From Ciona intestinalis (Eukaryota; Chordata; Ascidiacea; Phlebobranchia; Cionidae), in NCBI RefSeq assembly GCF_000224145.3, contig NC_020169.2, forward strand, positions 63,444 through 127,443: a DNA stretch of 64,000 nt, written 5' to 3'. The notes below the pieces were generated by a model, which was given only the letters and a program-made list of their open reading frames with translations, was not told the origin of the DNA and made no database searches. Position 1 is the stretch's first letter; the number at the start of each line of letters is the position of its first letter. Positions 1 to 11,500 of this stretch are shown here, one piece after another. The translations under genes were made by a program, and so were the position numbers.

Positions 1-652
1 TGCATATCAACTTGTAATAACAGAAAGTTGATTATACTAGTATTGATTATTATTAAATTAAAAGAAAACCTTGTAAAGTTTGGCAATAAATACCTTTAAA
101 GTACAAAGTTAGAGAAAGACAAAAATAAAAGTATTTATATTAATAGTATTCTGCAACTTGTAGTTAACTAACCGACTGTGCTAGTTTCTTTGGCATGTAA
201 ACTTTCTAGATATAAATTGGAACCATATTTTTTGCTGATTTCATTCCTAATTTAAGTCATATTGACCTCTGTCTATTTTTCTCATATACGTAATTTAACT
301 TTTCCTACAAAAACTAAAACTAACTTATCAGACAAAATCAAACTGCATGAAATATTTCCACATATTTTATTTAACTCCGATACTGGATTGATGATTTAAA
401 CTCTCAAACTACAAAATCTCGGTAGATTTAATATAATTTAGCGAGAGTTTAAAATGAGCGTGTTGTTTTTTTTCTGTCATTGAAAAAATGTAATTGTTCA
501 ACACCAAGTTTTAACTCTTGACAACAGTTACTGTAATATTTTTTATCAAATGGGTACCCATAATTTTGCAATTTTATGAAATTATTTTTATTATATTAGG
601 GATCTTATTTCAGTTGTTATAAATTAAGGTTAATTATAAATTATTACTCCAG
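1..652. other. Non-coding, contains a dispersed repeat
   Basis: No coding exon was recognised here. About 240-560 resembles 39630-40050: both run through a block with 'gacaaaatcaa', a 'ggattgat' core and a later 'gggtaccca', in the same order. It is therefore a dispersed repeat. The stretch probably lies in an intron of the gene that ends at 1619. Confidence 0.5.
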
Positions 653-1619
653 GAAATCAGCATCCCTTCAAGAAAACAGTGATTCAGCAGTAAAAGTAAG
701 CTTTTTGATCAATTATGTTTCAACAGTGCCATAGCACAGTTCTTGTGCTTGCCTTCTAACCATAGGGTACTAGGTTAATAGCATACTGCTGCTATTTATT
801 ATAAATGTGTTTAAGAGCTTCAAAATACATCATGCCCAAACCCATTGGTCAATCCAAGTAGCTAGCCTAGCATGAAAATAACTAACCATAAAGCAGGCAA
901 GAAGTAAGATACTACTGTATATGGTGTGCTATAGGACAACCCTTGAGATGCAGCTCCATGAAAAGATAAATAAGTTATCCAATTTGTTTGCAATGATGAA
1001 GTTTTATGTTTAGCATTTTACTTCAACTGATGATCCAACAATAAAAACATGGGAGATGTGGCCAAGTGTTTCTGTAGAAAGTCGTGGGATGTGGAACTAA
1101 ACAAGTGTTGCCTTTAAATTTACTTAAATCTTTCTATTTGTCTGTCCAACAGTGTATTTCTCAGCCCTTTTGCCACAACACCGAAATCTGGTTACCAACT
1201 ACAGTGATTCACTTTTGACTTAATTGTAAAAAATCGTTTATTTATAATCCATATAATCCATGCTTGCACATACCGGTTTGAATTGAAATCTTGAATTGCC
1301 CCTATTAAGAGTTCAGCAGTTCAAGCTTAATATATCTAGGTTGCCGGCAAAAGGGTTAAATGCATAATATTCTGTATGCTATAATACTCAAAATGATAAA
1401 CTCTTATAGTTCACCAAACTACGGACTTCTTTTCAGGTTTTAAGCAAAACCATATTGTTTATGTATGGTTACATTTTAACTAATAGTTAAAAATTAATGC
1501 TTTAAATGTGTAGTTGCTTAAATTGTTTCAAAGTGAAGTGTAGGCTAGTGTCTTTTTTATGTATAATGTAAATCTATGTTGCTTAATTTTCGCAGCTGGC
1601 TGCAGTGTGCAATCTTTAA
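653..1619 (+). CDS. 3'-terminal coding exons of an unrecognised upstream gene (partial)
   Basis: Two exons fit together. Exon 653-695 is preceded by a pyrimidine stretch and AG and followed by the donor GTAAGC. It reads open with one leading base and then 14 codons (KSASLQENSDSAVK). The next exon begins at 1596 after TTTTCGCAG and reads LAAVCNL followed by TAA at 1617-1619. The phases agree (0/0). Two AATAAA signals follow within 75 bases, as expected for a real gene end. I do not recognise the protein from these 21 residues, and the 5' part lies outside the window. The alternative is chance splice-like sequence; the match of phase, stop codon and poly(A) signals argues against that but does not exclude it. 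Confidence 0.45.
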
Positions 1620-1668
1620 ATATGTGTACAGCCTCTGAGAGGTGTTTTGTCTCTTGGAAATTTAAACA

Positions 1669-1693
1669 AATAAATTGTTTACAAACCAATAAA
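1669..1693 (+). terminator. Two poly(A) signals of the upstream gene
   Basis: AATAAA occurs at 1669-1674 and again at 1688-1693, 50-70 bases after the inferred stop codon at 1619. The likely role is cleavage and polyadenylation of the upstream plus-strand transcript. Confidence 0.5.
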
Positions 1694-1928
1694 CTGTCTC
1701 CCTAAATATACTTTATCATGGCGTGGCTGGAAAACGACATTCGTTACAACACGGGTGTTCTGTTTCATATACCTTGTGCCAGAGCCATGGAAATACCGCC
1801 TTGTGCCAGCTTACGAGTTACAAGTGCCCGGCAACGTGACAAAGTGGTTAGCGCGGCTACAACCATAGATACTACAACCCAAAGGTAAAAACACCTAAGA
1901 AATGCCGAGCGCATCTCGTCAGAACCTC

Positions 1929-2318
1929 GGGCGCGATTTTATTTTTTTAAATCAGAGAGATACATTCACTTTACCAAGATCCGTTGTCCTTTTGCATTTA
2001 AAAGTTACAGATTTCCTAGCAGGACGGTTTGAACATGAGCACTTTTTGGGGTAAAATTTGCGGTTTTCGGTAATAATGTTGACTCGATTTAAAAAATATT
2101 GTCTACGATGGGGGCGCGATTTTATTTTTTTAAATCAGAGAGATACATTCACTTTACCAAGATCCGTTGTCCTTTTGCATTTAAAAGTTACAGATTTCCT
2201 AGCAGGACGGTTTGAACATGAGCACTTTTTGGGGTAAAATTTGCGGTTTTCGGTAATAATGTTGACTCGATTTAAAAAATATTGTTAAGATGGGGGCGCG
2301 ATTTTATTTTTTTAAATC
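1929..2318. repeat. ~182-bp tandem repeat ending in an assembly gap
   Basis: The block starting GGGCGCGATTTTATTTTT recurs with its core at 1931, 2114 and 2296, a period of 182-183 bp. Two full copies are nearly identical, and a third starts just before the run of N. The unit has no long open frame. The true array length is unknown because it runs into the gap. Confidence 0.9.
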
Positions 2319-2443
2319 NNNNNNNNNNNNNNNNNNNNNNNNNNNNNNNNNNNNNNNNNNNNNNNNNNNNNNNNNNNNNNNNNNNNNNNNNNNNNNNNNN
2401 NNNNNNNNNNNNNNNNNNNNNNNNNNNNNNNNNNNNNNNNNNN
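2319..2443. other. Assembly gap (125 N)
   Basis: A run of 125 N bases follows the start of a third tandem repeat copy. The gap probably hides more repeat units. Confidence 0.99.
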
Positions 2444-2489
2444 TTAGCAAGTAAGGTGAGGGGGAAGACTCTTCACTAGCACCATATGT

Positions 2490-2503
2490 TGTCTTTATTT
2501 AGG
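2490..2503 (+). promoter_or_regulatory. Splice acceptor in the ACAD8 5' leader
   Basis: A T-rich tract ending in TTTAG lies about 55 bases upstream of the ACAD8 start codon. It may join an upstream 5' UTR exon hidden in the gap, or it may be a spliced-leader trans-splice site, which tunicates use. The sequence alone cannot separate the two. Confidence 0.35.
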
Positions 2504-2557
2504 TATAATAAGCTACGGTTAAGCTGTGTTAGTGTTTATAACATATTTTTGTTAATC

Positions 2558-5500
2558 ATGTTTAAAGTAATTAATAGTTGTACAAGATTGGCAAGCTATG
2601 CAAACAAATATACCAACAAAGCTAAAGTTTTTTATAACTTCAAATGCTTGGCCAGCTTTACCAAACGAGATTATTCAAGCTCATTGGATAGTAAGAAAAA
2701 TATTTATTAAAATAACTTTTGTACTAGTGGAGAACCCTACCAATTATGCAATATGTTAGATTTACGGTTTGCGGTTAGTGGATAAGGGGGCATATGTACA
2801 AAATTTGCATATAGATAGAGATGCTCAAATGTAATCTAACGGTACCACCAAAGTTTAAAAAAACAGAACAGCCTATGACTACCAGTATCAGTCATACATG
2901 ATAAAAAATAATCACCCACAAAGTAACATAGATGGTAACTTGTATGCTGGAGAGAGTTGTATAGAACGGGACACCTGTATTATAACAATTGCCGTTTTTC
3001 GGCCACACTAAGATAAAGAAAATTACATCCATTGAATTTACTTTTAGAAAAAAAGGTCACTTAACTTTGATCGTTTCTAGTTTGTAAACTACCAAAGTAA
3101 ATACCCCAAAAAATCGTATTTGGTATAATAAATGCTTCATTTTTGTGAATTTATAAAAAACATTATAATATAATATATACATATATATAATATATATATA
3201 CATATCACAAAAATAAAAAGATAGACTGCGCATCTCCAATGTTGTAAAGGAGAAAGTGATACACTCTCTCTCTTTAGTGGGTCGTTCCCATTTACTATTG
3301 TAGTCACAGGAATTGAGGGTGTTTTATGTAGTTTTTCTTCGTTTTTTGACTTAATTTAAAGTTATTGGGTAAAACAACTATTTTCTAATATATATATTTT
3401 TTTAACAAACCGTCCGTTTGAAGGTTTTTATTTAAATTTATTAAATAAACAAATTGCCCAAACAAGTGGTAAACTGTAAGCGTTAACCTACCAAACAACT
3501 AGACTGGCCTAATAAACTTGAATGGTTGGTGTAGTTTATGAAATAAACAACTAAAACTACTGTGCGCCCATCTTTTACAATGAAGCCCAACCGAAAATGG
3601 GGACGGAGTTGGCGGTCACGTGAATAGAAAAAAGAATGTATTATGGGTTTGGGCAGTTGCGCGTTCTACTCTTTTTTATTTCTGTGATATATATACACCG
3701 TCACATTTGAGCATCTATATTCGTTCACAAATTTTGTTTTTCATTTAAGGAGTCCCAGCTTTGAATTTTATTTATTTATAGTAAAGTGGGGTAATGAAAA
3801 ACAATGGGCTACTTGGGGTAAGAAAGGACAACCCCCCTAGCCCACTAAAAAATCATTTTATCGCAAACAGCTTTTGTGGGTAAAAAGGACAACTGTCATT
3901 CTAGGTGGTATTTATTTTTTCGGTAAAACACAAAATACTAAATCAAACAAAAAATTGACAAAAAAAACTTTTTATGGGGTTTGCTAAACTTTTTTTGTAA
4001 GAAGGCCTTTCATGATAAATTTATTATGATTCCAGGTATTTGCTACATATTTAAGTACCTTGCTGCTGGTATATTTTAATTTTAAATTTTACGAACATTT
4101 CATACTTTTTTCTCTTGTCTTTTTTTTCTGTTTTTGTTTTTTTACCCCAACCAATAACCTTGTGATAAAATTAATTTTAAAGTTATGTATGTAAATTATT
4201 TTAATTCACTTAATAAATTAATTGATTTTAAAGGTAATTGAGTATCTAAAACAGATGTTTTACAGCTTTGCCCACATTTCTGATGATGTAATTTATGTTT
4301 TGGGTTAAGGCTGTTTAGTTACAGATCATTTTTATGATTATGTTGCTGAACTTAGTTTATTTTCAAAAGCCTTTATAATTTAGTTAAATCAAGTGTAATG
4401 CTCTAGTTACTTCTTGTAAGGATGTGCTGAGGTTGTAAAAGCTCGGGTTCGCCGAGCTTCAACGAAAGCTCGGCACGAGCCCGAGCACCTATGACGTCAT
4501 TAAGGAGAAAGGCATACGAAAATGCGTTCCTATTGAGTCAAAAACCGTCGCTAATCAAAATACTACAGAACACGTGGTTTGCGGTTAAAGAGACGTCTCA
4601 TTTCGTAATTTTTAATAAAAAATATTTAATTAAAAAGTTTTTATAACTGTTGCAGCCATTGGTGCAACCAGCGCGTTCAAAAAGGGTCTGTCATACAATA
4701 AAAAAACATCGTTATCTTATATCTTTGACGCGTTATCTTTGACGCAGATAAAAAAACATCGTTATCTTTGACGCGATATAAACACTTTAGATATTGGTTC
4801 TGCACATTAATATATCTGTTCTACTTTATGCGGAAAATTAGGATTAATATTACATTGTTTATACTAAATTAAAACCGATTTTTTAATAAATGAAACATTG
4901 GTGTAAGTTTTACGCATGTCCATCGTGGATAATGTAACAAATATTTAAGTCAGAATAACTTTGATAAACCATAACGATTTGTACACCACAAACGAGATTG
5001 TTGGAAAACAATCGCATTTTATTCCTTCTATACGATTGGTAGTTTGTGGATAATTTTTGCTTCTGATGATTAGTTTAAATGCAGGTAAATCGCGATTATG
5101 TGAATTTTAATTAATGCAAATATAAGAGCGAGGAGCGACGCTATCAGTAAATTGGAACTAGCAGAGATTGTAATATATATGATATTACTAAGTATCGTCC
5201 CTGTCGAGCTTGGACAGAAGCCAAAAAACATCGTTTGTTGGCACCGCACGAGAACCGGAGTTTCATTACGTCATTTTTCATGAGAATAAATTCACAACGA
5301 TTGCTTTGTTGGTTAGGTGTGGAATGAATGCTATCGCATGCGTCTTCCTTTATATCCTACGCCGGCGCAGAGCGTGAACATGAGGCTCATACACGATGTT
5401 TTGATCTCGTGGTTGGTTAAAAGTGGGCACATTTCTCCCGATTGTTTTATTATAAAACGTCCTAATTTATAGTTATGTTGTTATAAGACAAGTGACGTAA

Positions 5501-8500
5501 CAATTGAATGAAACATGTTCCAATTCCTAGCGAAAGTAATATTGAATGCGACGCGTGTTTTAGCACTTTCTGTCTGCGTGTTTGTGGAAATGGGGTCTGT
5601 CAACAACAAAACAGCCCCAATGGTTGCAGCAGTTTATTTATTTCATTATTAAAAAGTTTAAGAGTTATGAGCTTTTTATTTAAAATCAGATACAGAAACA
5701 TTGCGTGCTCGTGTAATTTGACACCGGCTGTAATTCGATACGGGCAAATTCGCTGACGTTGCGATTCATTACTTGCCAGAGAGCATATTCATAAGGCTCG
5801 GGCTCGGCTTAGATTTCAGCCCGAGCGCCAAGCGTCAAAAAAGGAGACGCTCGGGCACGAGCTTTTGAGTTCGGGCTGGGCTCAGCACATGCCTAACTTC
5901 TTGTGCTTTATATAGGTTATGAAACTTATGGGCTTTGTTTTTAGTTAAATAAATGCTATTTGCGGGTAAGCTTATGTTTAAAAGGAAGTAGTGAAGCAAA
6001 AATGATAAATTATAAAATAAAAGAAAAGCTTTGAAACAAGGCTGTTAAAAGTATGTAGGAGATATTTTGCTTTCGTGGAAGAAAGAGGAAATGTTAAGGT
6101 TTCTGAGAAAATATTGCCGACGGTTTTGCCGACGCATTTGGACAAACCGTCGGCAGTTTATTGCTGACGATGTAGAAAAAAACGCAAACAAATTTTTTTT
6201 TTGAACAAAATATTTTCATATTGCAGATGCAAAATTGCAAAAATTACGGGCGATAAAAGCTAAAAGTGAGGTAATATAATACATATAGAAGTCGTATATA
6301 GCAAATAGAGTTAGGCGCACCGATTTCCTAACGCACCTGCGGTTGACTATATGACGTCATTAACGTCTTGTATACGTGCGGCGCATATGTTTTTTTCGGC
6401 GGGAATTGGTAACACGACCTTTCTCACAGCTGTGTGTAAAATAAATGTAATTTGCGGTAATAAATAGCCTAGATATGTTCCAGTAGTAGAACTGCTGTAT
6501 ATTTAGGATGTTTTCCTCAGCCAAGCGGCATGTTTAATACGGAATGGTAAGGAAGGATTCACACGTGGATTCATTGGATCATAATAGCGATTGTTTGACC
6601 TGGCAATTGATTACGACATAATAGCAATTCACACGCTGATTATTTGCGTCATAATAACGATTGTCCCCTTAATTATTTAGCCAGCAGGAGCTTGAAAACA
6701 GGTTGGATATTTGCCTTTTTACGTATGCGATCAAGTAAAGGATTGATACGTTTGCAATAAATACTTCGACCTGGGCTATGAAGCAGACAATGTTGGTAAT
6801 GTTTCGTGAATTTGGTGTTAACAATAGGAATGTGTTGAAGTTGTAAAAGCTCAGGTTCGCTGAGCGCAGAGATTCAACCAAAAGCTCGGCCTGAGCTTAT
6901 GACGTCATTAAGGAGAAAGGCGTATGAGAATACGTTCCTTTTTGGACGAAAAGCGTCGCTAATTAAAATCATTTAGAACACGTGGGTTGCGGTGAAAGAG
7001 AAGACGTAATGCAGCACTTTGTAATATTTCAATATAAAAAAAGTTTGGGAATTTATGTTTTTTATTAAAAATCAATCCAATTGTTATTCGAGACGGGCAA
7101 ATTCGCGTTGACGTTGTGATTCGTGACGTCACGCCCGGCCTTGCGTTTTTTGAATCCTCGGCATATTGCCGACGTATTTTGAAAACTGTCGGCAACTGGT
7201 TGCCGACGTACTTTTATACGAGTCTCCAGGGCTGCAGTCATACAGAACAAATACATTTTAAATCGATAGGCCATAATATTTACCAAAATTACCACTTACC
7301 AATTTTTTATTATTTAGTGTCTATCGGATTGTCTGATGAAGTCAAGGAATTTCAGTTGCTTGCACTCGACTTTGCGAAAAAAGAACTTGAACCAAACATG
7401 CAGAAATGGGATGAACAGGTTAGGTATTGTAATCAGATGGTGATGCACTGGTTACATCAACTGTAAACAATAAAATGCTGGTTAAGGCTCAATGCTGTCA
7501 TGGTAAACAGCCTTGCTTCCATTTGTTCAATAATCTTATTTTTTCTAATCTTGTGCCGGTATATATACTATAATCTGGTATACTATGTCAAATTTGGTAT
7601 ACTATGTGAATCAGGCCTATAGATTTTTCGAACGCACTTCACAGAGCTACGCCCCACAAAAAATGTTTTGTTTATATTATATATATATATTAAAAAATTA
7701 TTTTGTAATATTTAATTAATATACTGAAACATACTCGCCTTTTCATAGGTTTTGTTTATTAGGGTCATTTTCCGGTAGACGTCATTAAAAGAAGCGCCAA
7801 TTTGGGTTTTGGTGGGTTGTATTGTGATGAAAAGTATGGAGGAACTGGTTTATCTCGTTTGGCTACGAGTGTTATATTTGAAGCACTATCGACTGGATGT
7901 GTCAGCACTACAGCATATATCAGCATTCATAAGTATGTATTAGGGATGTGTCAATTTTCAAAAGATTTGGATTCGCACAAACCCGAATAAACAGAAATGC
8001 TATTCGCACAAACCCGAATAGATTGGCGTGTGACATTAGCAACAAAGTGTGACGGCAGCAACTTCACGGTCTCTTGCGTCACGTATGTTGTTGAGCTACT
8101 AAGAGTTGGCACTTTTATCCACTTAATGCAGGGCGCTAACTTGTTTATAAACGTAAACTCATTTGTATACCTAATTCAACTCGTTCGTAACAATGTAATA
8201 ATGTAACATATTAAACTAGGTCAAAGCGTCTGATCATGCGACCACCGCATGTCATGTTTATCAGGCACGTGTAACGTCGAGGTTACTTTAGGTCACTTAC
8301 GCGTCTTTTTAAGCGTCAACATAATACACAAATAATGCTGAAATATAATGTTTGTTTAATGGAGGGGAGGTAAAATTTATTCGAAAACAATTACAAATTA
8401 ACCAAATAATTAATTACAAGTTCACTAAGAACTAATTAATAGTAATTGAGCCTGTAGTTTGATTTTTATCCGCTGTATCAGATTTTTTGGTTTTATTTCG

Positions 8501-11500
8501 TGAAGTTTTTAGGTACATTAAAATCTGGGAGTTATTGGCAACTGTAATTTACAAAATATCGGTATCAGTTTAAATAAAGTTGGCTCTACTGAACCTGTTG
8601 CAACAATTAAAACGCACGTTCATAGGGAGACAATTAAAACATCGTTAAAGCGTAGTTAAAAGAAGGTAGACTTCCCGTTTCTTTCTCACATCCCATTTTT
8701 TCCATTGTTAAAAGAATAACCTTACATCGTCTTCTACACATATATACGTGCGTAATAAATATTCGCACACGAATATCTGAGATATATGAAGCGCACCTGC
8801 CCATTGACTATGTCTTCATATTCATCTTTGAATATGTGCCGTACTGCCGTGTATATGTACCTCTTTCTGCGAGTATTCGCGTGTGCATTCGTAGCAGCAT
8901 AATATCTATTGTTTGACCTGGCAATTAATTACGACATAATAGCAATTCATACAAAAAAACAGGTGTAACTTTGCCTTTCCTGTTTGCAATCAGGTTAAAG
9001 TTTGATATTTTTTAAATGAATACTTCATACACGCGTAAGGTAATACTCTTCTACTTTGGTAATTGGTGGAGAATGTTTAAGTTAGAAACTGGGTATGCCG
9101 TATACTCTGTAAATATTCTTAGGCATGCCCGAATACCCATGATCGGCGCCCATGATGAAAAATTAATGCAGGTAGTTGGGAATTAGTTGGCGTGTAAACT
9201 TTTTTGTTACAACAGTATGGTCGCTTGGATGGTGGATTCATTTGGAAATGAAAAACAGAAGAATAAATGGCTGCCTTCCCTTACTGCAATGGAAAAGTTA
9301 TCATCGTATTGTTTAACAGAACCAGGTTGTTTAAAAAGTTAATTAAAGCACTTTCACTATAAACCAGAATTGCAGATTGTAAATTTTATCTTTTTAAACT
9401 TTTTTATACATACTGTTAACAGAGTTATTATTAATTTCTTGTTGATATAAATACTAAATACATCTTGGCTAAGGAGCATTTTAATAAACTTTACAGTTTT
9501 ATTTTCCTAAACTAAAAATACTTTGTTTTTTTATAAATTAAGCCCAAAAGGCTGAGTAGAAATAACATATTTTGTTGAAGTGATTGATGTGACAGCTGAA
9601 TTGTTGGTCATGTGAAATCATGACAAACATTCATGAATAACTATTTCCGCCACTGAATATAAATAACTTTTAGCTCTTTATTATTTGCTTGAAAATTGCT
9701 GTTCCAAGATATAATAAGTTAACTTTATTTCACCAATGTTCTGCATCCAACAACTTGTTGGCAACAAGACATCAGGGTTATCTGTCGTAGCATTATTATT
9801 TTTTGGTTGGCCATATAAAAAAGAATGATTATGTGTTAAAAAGTACCTAATCTTCTGAAGTCGCGAAAATTAGGCAATCAATGCTACAGACCAAACTTCA
9901 CAGCCATGCTGAAGAATGTTTGTTTTATAACTAGATTAACAACAAATTTGAAGCTTTTTGGCAAAGACATGTAGATGTAATAACTAATGTGTAATAGTTG
10001 TTGCTTTAAACCAATAATCTTTATGGGTTGTCCAAATTGTTAGTCAATAGACCTACCAAAACATTCATCCTTGCATACCTGGTAACCAATAGGTCACGAC
10101 TTGATCACTCAAGATGTATTGAATTGATCTGTAATAACTTATAAAGCATAAGAAACTAAAATTATTTTAGTTTAAATCTATGTAATATTTTAATATATAT
10201 ATTATACAGGCAGTGGTAGTGATGCAGCTGCTTTGATCACAAGTGCAAAGCAAGATGGTGATAACTACATTTTAAATGGATCCAAGGCATGATATTATTT
10301 TAATATATAGTAGTAATATATAGTCCAAGGCATGATATAGTATTTAATATATCGTAAAATTATATATAGTAGGGTGGGGGAAGATGTGACACTTTGTCAG
10401 AAGAGACTTTTTTTAATTTTCTTTTTACGGACCCCTATTTAATGATAATCAGGAAAATAAGGTTAATAAGGTTTGTTCGACAGTATTATTACTGCTTTAT
10501 AAAACGCGTGCAAAGATGATTACTGTTTTAAATATTAAAAAATATTTCAAATAGAAACAGTATACTTTTAACAGGTAAAAAAATGCGAAATAGTGAGGTG
10601 CTATTTTTTGATGCTCGCTAAATCATAGTAAAACCGAAGAATTTTTTTAGTTTGCGTGTGTGAACGAATAAACTAGTTTCATAACTTCATAAAACAACCT
10701 TGAATATTTCGTAGAGTTTGATTTTGTCTCATAAAACTAGTTTTAGTTTTGTAAAAAAACACTGAGATAAAAGCATGAAGAAAATAGGCAGGGTTCAAAA
10801 TGACTTTTTGGAATAAAACAACAAAAAATATCGGTTTAACGTTATATATATGAAGTTTACATGGCAAAGAAACTAGCACAGCCTGTTAAATTCGGTAGGT
10901 TAACTACAAGTAGCAGAATACTGCTAATGTAAATATATTTCAATTTAGAGTCCCAGTTAGCCCGTTCACATGGCCAAACGAAAGAGAGTGTTTTCCAAAC
11001 TTGGCCAGTTTTCTTAAGCATCGAAATCGAATATTTTAATTCTCCCCATATGTACGCGATGCATTTAATCAATATTTTCACATAATTGGGAGTGATTTTG
11101 AATTTAGAATTACTACTGCCAAAAAACAAAAGTAGTCGAAACCACCATGAACACTAATTTGGTAATAAAATCTATTGTTCAAAATGTAATATTATCTAAC
11201 TTTTTTCTCTAACTTACCACTTAGTCATGTTATAAATTGAAATAACTTGTTCCTGCTGAATCAATTTGTAATATAGCAAGTTCTTTGTTTTTAGTTTTAT
11301 TGAAAAGCAGAACAAAACAGAACTCCATGCAAACAATAACAAAAGTGCATTTCATGTACAAAAGTAAAACAGAATCTGCTTTTAAAGGCATTTAAAGTAA
11401 GTGATAACTGCTTTTATTATACATATATGTACACAAAATACACACACATTATGTTTTACTATTACACTTGTTTGCAGTAAAGCAAGCCCAGTACTATGTA

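Noticed and set aside
5508..5756. 82-aa Cys-rich ORF inside the hAT-like element
   Set aside because: No transposase motif, and the cysteine spacing fits no zinc finger known to me. It is probably a chance frame in the non-autonomous element.
7116..7466. 116-aa ORF (+) ending in part of ACAD8
   Set aside because: Only 7318-7418 is the real ACAD8 exon. The first part is transposon sequence, and the end runs past the donor into the intron.
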